Under the pieces are notes generated by a model that had not been told where the DNA came from, did no database searches, and saw only the letters and a program-made list of their open reading frames with translations. A stretch of DNA of 64,000 bases from assembly GCA_051453625.1 (NCBI GenBank), contig JBOZIK010000001.1, positions 92,283,416 to 92,347,415 of the forward strand. The letters are read 5' to 3'. A program made the position numbers and the translations under genes. Shown here piece after piece: positions 47,741-58,970 of the stretch. Positions within the stretch are counted from its first letter, which is position 1. Every line of letters starts with the position of its first letter. This DNA comes from Welwitschia mirabilis (taxonomy: Eukaryota; Gnetophyta; Gnetopsida; Welwitschiales).

Positions 47741-48374
47741 ATTTTCAAAGTGATTAATAAAGTCCAAATCATAAAATAAGTATGCCTTTAAAATATGTCT
47801 GTAAAACTCTATCTTTAGCATTCCATCTACAAAACTTTATCTTCAGCATTCTGTCTGTAAAAGTTTATCTTTAGTGTTTTGTCTACAAAAGTCATTCTTT
47901 AGCATTTTATCCGTAAAACTCTATTCTTTGTATTTTATCTCTAAAGGTTTGTATATAGAACCCACTCTACAAAAGTCTATCTTTAGAAAACTGTCTTTAA
48001 AACTTCAGCTCCAAAATAGTTTTGTAGACTATCTACAAAAACAAGAAGAAAAGTCCAAATTAATTTCTTCTATTTATGGAATTGTTTTAATCTGTCTATT
48101 AAACAGTTCATTTATTTATAAAAGTGATCTTCATTCACCAATCAAATTATCCTATAACTTTTGCTAAAATAATTTATCTATTATGCTATTCTATGATGTT
48201 TGTTAAGCTTATTTGATGTAACTTTTAGATCATTATGTCTAATTTTGTTTATGAAATAGTGTTTTTATATCTATAAAACTTTCAACTTTTGTTTTTCTTA
48301 TCTTTAATTTATTTAGGAAGGGAATTTCTTTGTGATTTTTCTAAAATAGACAACATTTTTAGTGTTTTATTCCC
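47741..48374 (+). repeat. Element H 5' LTR, part before the LINE
   Basis: Aligns with 57416-57775 and 59020-59337 of the 3' LTR. It contains seven 28-bp tandem units and then, from 48060, the block with 'tatggaattgttttaatctg' that matches 59038 onward. The small open frame 47874-48167 runs through the tandem units and is not a gene. Confidence 0.82.
47799..48012 (+). repeat. 28-bp tandem repeat, 7 units and a partial one, in the 5' LTR of H
   Basis: Units start at 47799, 47827, 47855, 47883, 47911, 47939 and 47967, with a partial unit at 47995. Each has the form c-t-R-Y-a-a-a-a, about eight variable bases, then 'ctttag' and a pyrimidine-rich end. They are tandem without spacers. The partner LTR has the same array with one more unit. 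Confidence 0.9.
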
Positions 48375-48375
48375 T
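48365..48375. repeat. Target site duplication of the LINE, 3' side
   Basis: 'ttttattccct' here equals 54349-54359 at the other end of the LINE. The last T may belong to the LINE poly(A) tail, so the duplication is 10 or 11 bases. Confidence 0.88.
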
Positions 48376-48386
48376 TTTTTTTTTTT
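48375..48386 (-). other. LINE poly(A) tail
   Basis: Run of T on the plus strand, equal to a 3' poly(A) on the LINE strand, followed on the plus strand by 'gaaaaaagg'. Typical product of target-primed reverse transcription. Confidence 0.85.
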
Positions 48387-48599
48387 GAAAAAAGGTATGT
48401 ATATTAAACTAGAAAATGTACATCAGGGGTGAAAATTCCTAGGAATAATAAGATAATTGAACTATTCATAAAAGGAAGTAGTCTACTAGGTAGTAAAGAG
48501 GGACTTTAGAAACAGGCCAAAATGGGGGCAAAACTCCCCCTCGATGACATAGCCACAGGAATCTACCTATCTAATATAGCAAAACACATATAGAAAATG

Positions 48600-51500
48600 G
48601 ATTAAAAAAGAGCATATAACTACTGACAGACTAGGGTGAAAGTGCCCATTAAGACTATAAGTTATAAAAAACTTAGTTTTAGAGGGGAATAGACCTAAAG
48701 GAGAAGGATTAAAATCCTCTATAGAATGGGAACATGTTATCATAATTATGGTCAAGGAGAAATCTACCCAAATAATTAGAGAGGACTCAAATGCTTGATT
48801 TATCTCTTTAAATTCTTTAGCACCTACTAGGTTTTTGTCTAGGTGGAGATGAATAGCTTTCTTCCTGTAGCTCAATTTTATGGCCTAGGGTAGGGCTCTG
48901 TGTGAGAGCCCCAATGTGATAAAGGAACACCTCTTTAACCCCTAAATGATTGATAGTAATACCTCCCATCTAGCTATGTTTATGTCAATGTCCTCTTGAG
49001 GTTGAAGTCATATTTTCATTGAAGAAGAATCAAAAGTAGTCGAGTCCTATGAAGATCTAGGACCCAAGGTTGAAGAAGGGGAGGGCTGAGCATGCCTACC
49101 TTGCTCCTGAGTATTGGGTCATAGTTGATCTTGAGTTAATTCCTGGGCTGTGCTAGAAAAATATTCCTCAGTTTTCTTTTGTTGGGCTGAGAGTGAAGAC
49201 AGCCCCCCACTGAATGACTTGGAGGTGAATATGCCCCTCTCATGCTAGGGCTATGTTGAGCAGCAGTTTCCTCTGGAATAAGGTTTCTAGCAGAAGGGAT
49301 TCTTCTTGTACAGGTTCTCCTAGGAGGAGTCTAGTAAGGACAATGATGGGATATGGAAGAGAGGCTTCTCTTACCCTAGCTTCTTGTGCCACTCTCCAAA
49401 TAGCCAAGATTAATCCTGAGTACCTTAAGGAATCCTTCTGTTTAAGAACTTAGATAAAAAATAAAGGCAAATTCATTTGACATCCCAAGGCAAGATCTTT
49501 AAGAAAAGAAAAATGAATATCTAAAAGCTTAGAGCAATTCTCTGATTGTATGAAGCAATGGTCCACGAGTTCTACACTTAATCCCTAATGGGGCGGTAGT
49601 ACCTTTCTATTGATGTACCCATTGAGTAGTTTAAGAACCCCACTGAGGAAGAAGTGTAGAGCTTCGCATTACCTCTACTTCTAAACAGAAATTGCTTACC
49701 TTCTACAGGGATTTCTAATAGACTGAAGAGGGAGTCTTTAGAAATTTATATTAGGGTTCTTTGGAAAATTGTATGTTTTCCTCTCCATCGTCTATAAAAG
49801 GGGGCGATAGTAGCCCCCTTGTTTCCTCTCAACTTATGCAAAAGGGGTCCCTATCCCACCACTTATATTTTCTCTCATTGAGCAGGGAATCCTTCGAAGA
49901 GGTCTGGATAATAAGTCTCAATAGTTGAAGTAGCTTCCTTTACAACTTCAATTTAAAAAATGAAGGTAAATGATCCTCCTTGTTGTATATATAGGAAAGG
50001 GTAAGGGGTCGTTATTGAAAATAAAATTGTTTTTTATCCACCAAATTTGTCAAAAAGTTATGCAGATTCTATCTAATAATTGCATGTCAGAGGTGTTACA
50101 GGTTTGATAGCACTTCATCATTATGAAGATTAATTCTTTTCTTCAAACGCATTGATGAAAAAGATGTTGTGATGTTTTTAAATTGGACTGACTCATGAAA
50201 TAGTTAGAATCTTCTTAGAATCCTCTTTTGAGTAGTTGGTCTCTTGTTAAAATTCTCTGATGGTCTTTTATCTAGAAAAAAACCTTAATTTTTTCTAGAA
50301 TCTGTTCCCTCCAATACTTCTTATAAATATCATATTTTCCATACTTTTTTATAAGGATCTGCTTAGTTGAATTAGAATGATAAATGTTTAAGTACATGAG
50401 TTGTTATCAAGATTTGCTAAGATGCTTCCTTAAATAGGACTCCCCATGATCAACTGTCTAATCTATGTATTTGTAATTAATCAAATCATACCAAGGTTGA
50501 CCTCCTTCTTACAGTTTCTTTAGGATTCTATGTACTCTAGTGAGGATACAATCTTTGGGTTTTTGAATCCTCCAACATCCTAATTCCTTTGGATGTGTAA
50601 TAATCTCTTATTTACAGAGATGAATTTAGTGGTGACCTTTTCTCCTAACTAAATAAAGTCATTTAAGGAACTGTTAATTGTTTGTATGATATTTATTAGG
50701 GGACAATAACAGAAGCTATGTACTAGAAGGATGAGATTAAGTAAGAGTTTATGAGAATGATTTTAGCCTTTGAGGAGAGAAAGTTATTTTACCATGAGAT
50801 GCACCACCTTTGAATGAATTCCAATATGTAATTCCAGGTATTTGTCTTATATTAGGTTCAAAGAGGGATACGTAGGTAGATATCCTATAAATCTCCTAAC
50901 TTTGTACTCAGGATTTAGGTGATTTCAATCCCTCTGATACATTTTCTGCCTAGGGTGTATATTCTTAATTTATTCCAATTAGTGTGAAAACCTATTGCCT
51001 TTGCAAAGGTATTCATGATATTTTTTATTGCATTTGCTTACTGACATGAGGCCCTAGTTATGATGATAGTATCGTCTACATAATAATTGTTGAGAAAGGT
51101 TTGGCCTTCAATTCTGATTCCTGTAGCTCCATTTCTTCTTAAGAAAACCTGTAATACATTCATCACAAATAGAAAAAGTTATGGGGATAGGATGTCCTCT
51201 TGTCTCAACCCTCTTCCTACTTAGAAGAAATTTGATCTATGGTTATTAACCTTTATACTAAATTTAGTGGAATCCTGCATGTTTATCTAGAGATTATTAA
51301 AATCCTTAGAAAATCCTATTTTTCTAAGAATACACCCTAAGGCTTACTAATTAACAAAATAATAAGATCTAGTAATATCTAATTTAGCAATAAGAAGAGG
51401 AAATTTGTATTTTTTAATAGATTTAATAAGCTTATGAGTCAAGAGAATTTGGTTTTGGATATGCTTGGATCAGATGAAGCTAGCTTGATTCTCTGAAATT

Positions 51501-53024
51501 ACATTAGAAAGCAAAGGGATGATTTAGCTAAATATGATTTTCATAAAAATTTTATAAATGATATTACAAATATTTAGAGGCCTAAAATCCTCTTGTTTAC
51601 TAGCATCTCTTTTTTTTAGCATGAGTATCACTCTAGTTCTGTTCATCTCCTTAGGAAGCCATCTGTTATGGAAGACTTTCTACATTACATCATGAAGGTT
51701 ATCCCCTGGGATGGAGATGTGGGATTTGAAAAGTTCGATTGTTTAACCATCAGGGCTGAGGGGTTAGTTATTCTTTATGGATTTAATAGTAGATAAGATC
51801 TCTTCTCTATTCAGGGGTTTAGTCAACATATCATTATCTTTACTCAAGAATTTCTTATTTTCTAGAATTAAGTTGATAGTGATAACGTCCCATCCCCAGA
51901 TTCTTTTAAGATGGGCCTGTAATTCCTTAGCTATATCCTCTTCATTTTCTATGATTTGACCTCTTATAGATAGTCTTCTGATTCTATTATCAGATCTGTG
52001 CTAGGTGGTCTATTGAAAGAAGAATCTAGTATGTTTATCACCCTCTTTAGCCACTTGATCCTTGAACATTCTCTCCAATAATATTCTTCATCAGCATTTA
52101 TTTCTTAAAGATCCATTAAGCACTAATATGTTTTGCTCTGAAGACTATCCTAGTTACCTTCCTCCTCCAACTCAGTTTGAATACTTTTGAGTTTCTCCTC
52201 AAGTTTAGCTTTTAATTCAAACCTATCTTTATCTTTTCTTCTCTAATATCCTATGTGAGCCTTTAGGGTATTAAGGCCTCCAAAGTTATAGATTGGATCT
52301 CATTATACCATGTCCATATTTTTTCCAAGAGTACTCTAGTTTCTGTTTGATTAATCCAATACCATTCCATATGAAATAAAGTTTTTGAGGGTGAGATTAC
52401 CTTCATTCTAAGTTTAATAGCATGGTGACCTAAGGCAAAAAGGATAGGAGAACCACAGGCTTAAAGTGAGAGTTTAGCTAACTCCTTCCTAACTAGAATT
52501 CTGTTAATCTTAGACATTATCATATTTGTACTTGCTCTTTTATTTGACCACGTGTATTTACACCTAGCAATAGGTACATATGTGAGAGAGGATCTTATCA
52601 AAAACTCTTTTATTATTGAGGCACCTTTAGGGTTCTAGTTATCACCCCCTAATTTTTCCCAGTGGTGAAGACATTGGTTGAAGTTATCCAGTATAAGCCA
52701 TTTAGATTTATCTAATACAGTCCTCTAAGATTCTTCCAATTTAGTAGCCTTATCTTAATTATGATATGAACTATAAATATTTATGACATTCTAATCTTCA
52801 TTCTTAAGGAGAATTGTGATGTAGTTCTTGCTGCTATGAATCAAATCTGCCTCTTTTTGGTAGAAATTAGAAAGCCATCAGGGTTGCTATGGGCTGTATC
52901 ATTTTTTTGTCTTCATTTCCTATAAGAAAACTAAATCAATATTATATTAACTGATTAGATTTTGTAGGGTCTTTTTCTTATAGGAGGAACTAAATCCCCT
53001 GCAATTCCATATAAGACAATTCAT
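48600..53024 (-). pseudogene. LINE ORF2: endonuclease and reverse transcriptase
   Basis: The start M-N-C-L-I-W-N-C-R-G at 53024-52995 is the usual opening of plant L1 endonuclease. The RT begins with P-L-S-P-D-G near 51765, continues with K-E-M-N-R-T-R-V-I-L-M-L-K-K near 51660-51615 and EDFRPLNICNIIYKIFMKII near 51595-51540, has a Q-E-D-I-L-S-P block near 51205, and the catalytic Y-V-D-D-T at 51082-51068, intact with Val for the usual Ala. The C-terminal third (about 48600-50900) keeps long readable stretches but no domain I can name with certainty. Stops and frame changes are scattered. ORF2 would nick the target and copy the RNA in place. Confidence 0.88.
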
Positions 53025-53269
53025 TGGGGATGTTTTTGCCCATTTCTGAGTGCTTGTCTTTTTCTTAAGGTATCTTTGATAGTAGCTTCAGATTATTGAT
53101 AATGTTGTCTATCATTTCTCATTCTTGAAGGGTTCTATTACTAGGCCTTCCCTTAATTTGAGTTTTTACTTCATTGAGTTTATTGTTATTTAGAGGTTGT
53201 TGGGTATTATTCTCATTCACGAGAGGTTGAAATGGATTATGCTCCTATTCCATTAATTTTTATTCTTAC

Positions 53270-54113
53270 TTTCCCAAGGAAAAAAAATAGTACTTTTTTT
53301 AATTTGTTCCTTCCTTTACTCATGTTGGCATATGTTCTGATTGTAACCAATTTTTCGACACAAAGTGCAAGTTTTCTTTGGCTTTTTTAATATCAATTAG
53401 TCTTTTTTGACATTCTTCTTATAGGTGATCTAATCTCCTATAATGTGAACATTTCTTTTCAGGAGGAGCACATCTTCTAGTGAGGTGTCTTAATTTTCCA
53501 TAGAATATGCAAGGAATCGAAAGGTTTTCTATGTAACATCAAGATCACAAATACACCATTTAGATCTAAACTTTACAGATTAGATCTCCTTGGTATCCTC
53601 GAAGCTAATCCAAATACATAATCTAATTAATACTAATCTTATCTGTTTAACAGTAATCCTATCAAGTTTAATGAATTCACTAAACTGAGCTACCATTCTC
53701 CTTAATAGATCTTCATCATAAAACTCCAAAAGAAACTTGTGGATGTGGATCTAGATTGGAAGTCTCTTAAATAAATTTGGATCCAATTGCGCCCTCAACA
53801 TCCATTTTGCTAAAACAAGGCCTAGAACGCTAAAAAAGCATGATGCTCTTGCAATTATTTCATCTTGATCTTGTTCACTATCTAGTTGAAATAATATCAA
53901 CCCTTCTGGCATTACAATAACATCAAATTTGCTAACTCTTATTCATTTTATAACAACCCATTCACGGATCCAATCTAACCTTGGTCGAGGACTGGATGAG
54001 ACAAATTTACCGATTAGACTGGATCTGAGTTTCTTCTTAATTTCACTACAGAGATCTTCATCGATGTCCAAAACAATGGATTTTTCTTCTCTAAAGAACT
54101 GAGTTTTCTCCAT
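53270..54113 (-). pseudogene. LINE ORF1: DUF4283-like domain and zinc knuckles
   Basis: From the ATG at 54113 the reading is MEKTQFFREEKSIVLDIDED, with EWVVIK, stop, IRVSKFDVIVMPEGLILFQL further on. The pattern of a short beta strand, then R-x-x-L-x-W-I, then V-x-x-x-G-x-x-L-F-x-F/L fits the DUF4283 domain of plant LINE ORF1 and related proteins. At about 53475-53415 and 53375-53325 are two knuckle-like blocks, the second reading C-T-L-C-R-K-I-G-Y-N-Q-N-I-C with Tyr in the His place. Stops (near 53945, 53755, 53590, 53540) break the frame, mostly where Trp or Gln is expected. ORF1 would bind the LINE RNA. Confidence 0.85.
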
Positions 54114-54348
54114 ATTAGATCCAAATCCCTTGAAAAAACTCTAAAATTAGACCAGAACTACAAAACAAAAAAATCATGTAACTTACTTGAAGAATGACTA
54201 TCTTACTGCTAAAATTTTCCTCGTGCTCTGTGACTAAGGACTGAAATCACCCCAACTGATCAATAATCCTCCAAGCCTTGCTCCCTCTTATACTCCAAAT
54301 CTGTTGAACCTCTTAGAGCTTTAAAAGCCTAGCAGATCTCTTCCTCCA
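54114..54348 (-). other. LINE 5' leader
   Basis: Short leader between the 5' end and the ORF1 start. It is richer in C and G than the neighbourhood and has no recognised signal. L1-type LINEs carry their promoter here. Confidence 0.6.
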
Positions 54349-54359
54349 TTTTATTCCCT
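54349..54359. repeat. Target site duplication of the LINE, 5' side
   Basis: 'ttttattccct', identical to 48365-48375. Confidence 0.9.
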
Positions 54360-54543
54360 ATTAAAATCTGAAGTCATTTTTAAATTATTTAATCATAATC
54401 TATTTGTAAAATTTCTCTCTTTTCAATTACATTTTTTTAAAATAGTAAGTGTTTTATTTTGACAACTAAATTTAAAGATTCATATTAATCTTCTTTTGAT
54501 CTAAGATTTAGAAAAGTTACATTTATTAATAAAAATATTCCAT
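54360..54543 (+). repeat. Element H 5' LTR, part after the LINE
   Basis: Continues the LTR cut at 48374. It matches 59338-59520, including 'gtcattttt', 'atttctctctttt' and 'aaaaatatt(t/c)cat'. It runs into a gap, so the LTR end and the primer site of H are missing from the assembly. Confidence 0.88.
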
Positions 54544-54731
54544 NNNNNNNNNNNNNNNNNNNNNNNNNNNNNNNNNNNNNNNNNNNNNNNNNNNNNNNNN
54601 NNNNNNNNNNNNNNNNNNNNNNNNNNNNNNNNNNNNNNNNNNNNNNNNNNNNNNNNNNNNNNNNNNNNNNNNNNNNNNNNNNNNNNNNNNNNNNNNNNNN
54701 NNNNNNNNNNNNNNNNNNNNNNNNNNNNNNN
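54544..54731. other. Assembly gap, 188 N
   Basis: Gap of estimated length that hides the end of the 5' LTR and probably the primer binding site of element H. Confidence 0.95.
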
Positions 54732-56100
54732 AAAGGAGAAATTACTGAAGCCATTGAATATAAAGATTTTTAAAACAATTCCTAGACCATTCATCTTCAA
54801 GGACACGTAAAAATAAGTCAACTCATAAATGATACTAAAGATCTAATCAATAGAATAAAAGAGAAATAACCTCAGAAATCATGGAGAAACTAAAACTTTT
54901 AAAATTTTTTCCCAAAAAGGAGAAAATCACTTCACTTAGGAAATAGAATCAAAATAATCAAATTGATAGATATAAAACTAAGGAGCACTAATTTGGGCCC
55001 TTATATGGAGAAGAGTTAGAATAAATAAATAAAATACTTTTTCAAGAATAATAATAAATAAGTCAAATGTATTCAAATCTGATTAGATACATAATACATT
55101 CAACTATAGTTTGAAACCTCTGTATTTGGCAAGCCATAAGAAAGTTAGCCAAGCAATCTACAACTAAGGTAACATATGATTTAATAAACTCATCCATACA
55201 TCCTTTAATTTCTTAAAAGAAATTTTTACTTGTTAAAATCCCTAAATTTGAAAAATTTAGTGGAACTGAAAATCCTATCATGCATCTTTAAAACTTCAAA
55301 AGCAATGTTTCTTATATCAAATAATTTAAAAATGAGTCTACATCTATTCTGTAGATCTCTAAAAGGGTCAGCACTTGAATGGTATCTTTAATTACCTACA
55401 CATTTAATTGTAATACTAAATGAGATGTTTATATTATTCTTAACTCAATACTCAATGAATTTTATCCCATAAGTTTTGCTACAAATGCTAACTAACATCA
55501 AACAAAAACAAGATGAATCAATTACGAAATTTTTCAAAAAATAGAAAAACTAGTCATTCAATTAAAATTTAACATTCTTAAAAATAAGTGGTTGTCTTAT
55601 TCTAAAAGTTGTACTTACCTTATATTTTTAAATATCTTAGGATGCAAAAATTAAAAACATTTTAATAAACTCTATACCTTGTTTAAAGGGTAGAAATTAT
55701 TGTGAAAGAAAGCGATGAATTAAAGCAACATTTAGAAACCAAGTAGACTCAAATGAAAAGATAAGAATCAAATGCAAAGGAGAAGAAACTGGCCTCTAAA
55801 ATAGTATCAGTTATCAAAAAAAATCAAAGACTGAGATAATAGTTTATAAAATTAAACATGCCTTTTTTTCTGAAATCCTTATTGTCTTTTTAGCTAAGGA
55901 GGTAATCGAGCTACCTCAACTAGAACAATATGATTCAAATACTCCAAAACCAAAAGGGTATAGTTAAAACTAATATTATCAACATCACCGAGTCAAAGGG
56001 CATGACACTAAAAACTATTGGAATTTAAGGCATATAATACAAGACATAATGAAAGTTAAATGAGAAATTAATCTAGATTGCCCACTAGCTACCCTAATTA
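54732..56100 (+). pseudogene. Element H gag remnant
   Basis: The first 470 bases are leader-like. From about 55240 the reading K-F-E-K-F-S-G-T-E-N-P-I-M-H-L, stop, N-F-K-S-N matches the gypsy gag block P-K-F-x-x-F-x-G-x-x-x-P-x-x-H-L-x-x-F. S-A-L-E-W-Y-L follows near 55370-55390. At about 55974-56027 Y-Y-Q-H-H-R-V-K-G-H-D-T-K-N-Y-W corresponds to a zinc finger of the C-x-x-H-x-x-x-G-H-x-T-x-x-C type, with Cys replaced by Tyr at the start and end. Each such replacement can be one G-to-A change. Confidence 0.75.
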
Positions 56101-56439
56101 AAAACTTAAAATTTTTAAGAATCCTCTTTTAAGTTTTGAAGCATCTACTTCTTCTTAACTATAGAATGTTATCATCTATATAGATACTAAGATCTATACC
56201 ATCTTTGTGATCAAAAAAAATCTAATACAAATCAAGATAATGGTCTTAGATTTAAAAAAAGGATTAGATGAACTCTGGCAAATAGACAAGAAAACAAGTT
56301 CAAAATATAAAATCCAAAATAAAACAAAACTATGTGCAAAATTCTAGTTTAATATAAGCTATTATGGAAGTTTTCCATGAATAATTCAGGAATCAAGATG
56401 CAAAAACACATTCTTCCAATAATATGTTAACATTACTTA

Positions 56440-56765
56440 TTAAAAAAGAAATTTCATTCATGAATATTAAAGTTTCACTACTTTAACATGAGATTATAGT
56501 TAGAGGTTCACCCTTTATTTTAGTTGAAATAGGACAAGCTAAAGTTAAAAGAGCATTTGTGGATTATGGTGTAGAATTGAATATTATAACAAGAACTTTT
56601 CTAGAAGCATTAAATGTAGAAGAAAGAATAACTAAAAAATAGGCCATTTCAATAAAAGGATTTGATTGAAATTCAAAATATACTTTAGGTACAATCAATT
56701 TAAACATAAATACTGGGAATATTATGCACAATACACATTTCCATGTCATTAAAAGCAGTTAAAAA
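56440..56765 (+). pseudogene. Element H aspartic protease remnant
   Basis: The reading A-F-V-D-Y-G-V-E-L-N-I-I near 56553-56588 (D-Y-G at 56562-56570) matches the gypsy protease block [AL]-[LIV]-[VI]-D-[STC]-G-[SA]-x-x-[ND]-[LIV]-[LI]. FLEALNVEERI and IKGFD follow, and then LGTINLNINTGNIMHNTHFH near 56690-56745. The catalytic Asp is present, Tyr replaces the middle residue, and one stop lies at 56640-56642. The minus-strand frame 56749-56564 is a shadow. Confidence 0.78.
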
Positions 56766-57415
56766 TTCAACCTAATTTTATAGAAACCTTAGACTTATGA
56801 TGTAGGAGCACTGATCTTTCTATTCCATCAAAAAATAAAACACATCAAACATCAAGATGCAGAGTTATCTCTAAAAAGAGATACCTTAAAAACGGTGTCT
56901 ATAACTCTAGATGAAAATGAGTCATCACTTATTTACTTTTTCACTTTAAACCATGCAAAATAAAACCAAGAAAATGTCATTTCATAGAATTGAAAAATCA
57001 TTTAACTCTTAGAGGTTTTTAAAGATATGTAATTAGATTTTAAATAAAAAAATCCAAAAAAAAATAAGAAAGAAGAAATATTTCAAAAAATAGAGTCCAT
57101 TTGATCATTTTAACATAAAATATTATCTTTTTCAATTGTGATATGACACTTTATCTTGTGGAGAGGAAAATTTCTAGCTTACAGAAAAGAAGACAAGAAG
57201 GAGGATTATTCCAAGAACATCCAAAAGATAATGAACAGGGTTATAAACTTACCTCAAGAAATGACCCAATCAAGGAATTATCAAAAACAAATCATGGAGG
57301 CAATCAACAAGTCATGATTCTTTATGTAAATCCACCATTCTAGAGTTCTTTATTAAGGAACAAGTTTTTTTACAAAGCCTACAATCATGCTTTGCTCCAA
57401 AAATAAGGCAAAAAA
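56766..57415 (+). other. Element H stretch between protease and 3' LTR, no RT
   Basis: This place would hold RT, RNase H and integrase in a complete element (about 3 kb), but only 650 bases are present. The readable part up to about 57120 looks like weak polyprotein linker, and an open frame at 57143-57343 resembles no known family. The stretch ends in the purine-rich 'aaaataaggcaaaaa' (57401-57415), a probable polypurine tract. Confidence 0.6.
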
Positions 57416-57473
57416 TGTCTCAAATTCATGAATAAAGTTTAGATCATAAAATAAATAAGCCTTCAAAATATAT

Positions 57474-57709
57474 TTGTAAAACTATGTCTTTAGCATTTCA
57501 TCCGTAAAACTTCGTCTTTAGTATTTTGTATAAAAAACTTAGCCTTCAGCGTTTTATCTGCAAAAGTTTTCCTTTAGTATTCTATCTGTAAAAGTCAGTC
57601 TTTAGCATTCTATTTATAAAACTTTATTTTTGGCACTCTGTCTACAAAGGTTTACATATAGAACGTAGTCTTCAAAAGTCTGTATGTAGAAAACTATCTT
57701 CGAAACTCC
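57474..57709 (+). repeat. 28-bp tandem repeat, 8 units and a partial one, in the 3' LTR of H
   Basis: Units start every 28 bases from 57474 to 57670, with a partial unit at 57698. They are the same family as 47799-48012, with one unit more. Confidence 0.9.
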
Positions 57710-58289
57710 ATCTCCAAAATAATTTCATAGAATATTCAGAAAAATAAAAAGAAAATTTTAAATTAACTTCTTCCATAATCTTAATATGGTCCATCTATCC
57801 CTACTTTTTCAAGGATCCAATCCCAACAAATCCTCACACATCTCACCTTTTTCTCAACTCCTTAACCACTTCCTCTTAATATAAATTTATTTCCAATGCT
57901 TTAGAAAGGTAAGTTGGTAAATCATTTAGCCATTAGAAAGAAGTAAGCTTGTCAGCTACTAGTAAGATCTCCTCAATCAGGAAGTAAGTCTATTTACCAT
58001 CAAAAGCCTAAGAATCAAAAGTCTACTCTGATATCAAGATTAAAATAGATTGAATCTAGTAAGTCCATCCTTTTGGATTAAAAAAATCATCATTTCTTCT
58101 CTTCTAGGCATATTTGATGCATTTTTAGCCTTTTCTTAAGAGTTTCATGAATTTTACATGTCACTTAATGCTTTAAAAATGCCCTACCATCATTTTGAAG
58201 CATCACATGAAGTAACTAAATAATGATATTAGTATGCTTTATTTCTAACAAGCGTGCCATATCTCATGTATAGTTACCAACCTATGTAA

Positions 58290-58809
58290 CTAATTAATTA
58301 CAACCATATCCAGTTACAAAAGAGGCCTGCATTACCCAACAAACTCCGTAGCTTCCCTAAGCAGTAGTCTGTCCAATGCACATGGAACTGGTTGATGTAA
58401 CTAAAGACATGGAGGCCCAGAAATGTGTTGGACATAGTGGTTACTAGCCGATCTATAGGATAAAGTCGTGGACATGCCATAGTTCTGGGGTTGTTGCAAT
58501 GTTCTATCCAGTTGGTGCCACTACTACAACGTATCAGTACTAATATAGTGGGGTATAGGGACTGCTCTGAGCTGGCTCATCCACGACAGTTGATTTGGAG
58601 AATATGTGTGGCCACAGGAATGAGCCCTTTCCCTCAATAGTTGCATGTTGATATAACGACAACTATCAGATTATAAGCGGAATCATCCAACAACGCCAGT
58701 CCATTAATATGCATTTACTATGACGCTACCGTGGGTGGTTGTATTGGGTAAAGCTCAATCGCGAGCAAGCTTAAACAACAACAGAATCAGGTATGGAACC
58801 CATAAACCA
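58290..58809. other. GC-balanced, CpG-bearing block of unknown origin
   Basis: Composition changes sharply here, to about half G+C by eye, with roughly a dozen CpG, for example in 'actccgtag', 'gccgatct', 'gtcgtgg', 'aacgcc', 'gacgctaccg' and 'atcgcgagc'. The rest of the window is far more AT-rich and almost CpG-free. A 60-codon frame (58480-58298, minus) has no family resemblance I recognise. It ends at a 10-N gap unlike the others. It could be a recent insertion of organelle or single-copy DNA, or foreign or misassembled sequence at a contig end. Confidence 0.6.
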
Positions 58810-58819
58810 NNNNNNNNNN
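58810..58819. other. Assembly gap, 10 N
   Basis: Only gap of this size in the window; the others are 100 N or more. It stands at the edge of the GC-balanced block, so that block is a contig end. Confidence 0.95.
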
Positions 58820-58920
58820 ATTTTATCTACTAATCCATTTTGTCTATGTTGTTAGATTCCCTTTATAAGATCTATTAAATCACTCAGTATGTTAAAATAA
58901 CCATGTTTTATTTATTAATT

Positions 58921-58970
58921 AGTCCTCCCTTGTTCATTAAATAATAGTCCTCCCTTGTTCATTAAATAAT
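58921..58970 (+). repeat. Perfect 25-bp tandem duplication
   Basis: 'agtcctcccttgttcattaa' plus 'ataat' occurs twice in a row without a change (58921-58945 and 58946-58970), so the duplication is recent or an assembly effect near the gap. Confidence 0.95.

Larger units (their letters stand above)
48375..54348 (-). mobile_element. L1-type LINE, near full length, nested in the 5' LTR of H
   Basis: The element is about 5.97 kb, with ORF1 (start 54113) and ORF2 (start about 53024) on the minus strand, a short 5' leader (54114-54348) and a poly(A) tail, seen as the T run beginning at 48375 on the plus strand. It is bounded by identical 10-11-bp direct repeats. The uninterrupted form of the same site exists in the other LTR of H near 59327-59337, which is independent proof of the insertion. 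Base composition is less AT-rich than in neighbouring elements and its frames are longer, so it is probably one of the younger insertions. Stops still make it inactive. Confidence 0.93.

Noticed and set aside
47799-48012. Regular 28-bp repeats looked at as a possible CRISPR array
   Set aside because: Units are adjacent without spacers, vary among themselves and lie within a plant LTR. Period and unit length alone do not make an array.
49253-49453. 66-codon plus-strand frame with Ser- and Arg-rich sequence
   Set aside because: It lies antisense in the LINE ORF2 region and is a shadow frame.
58298-58480. 60-codon frame on the minus strand in the GC-balanced block as a host gene exon
   Set aside because: No family resemblance, no splice or promoter context, and a frame of this length is expected by chance at this composition.
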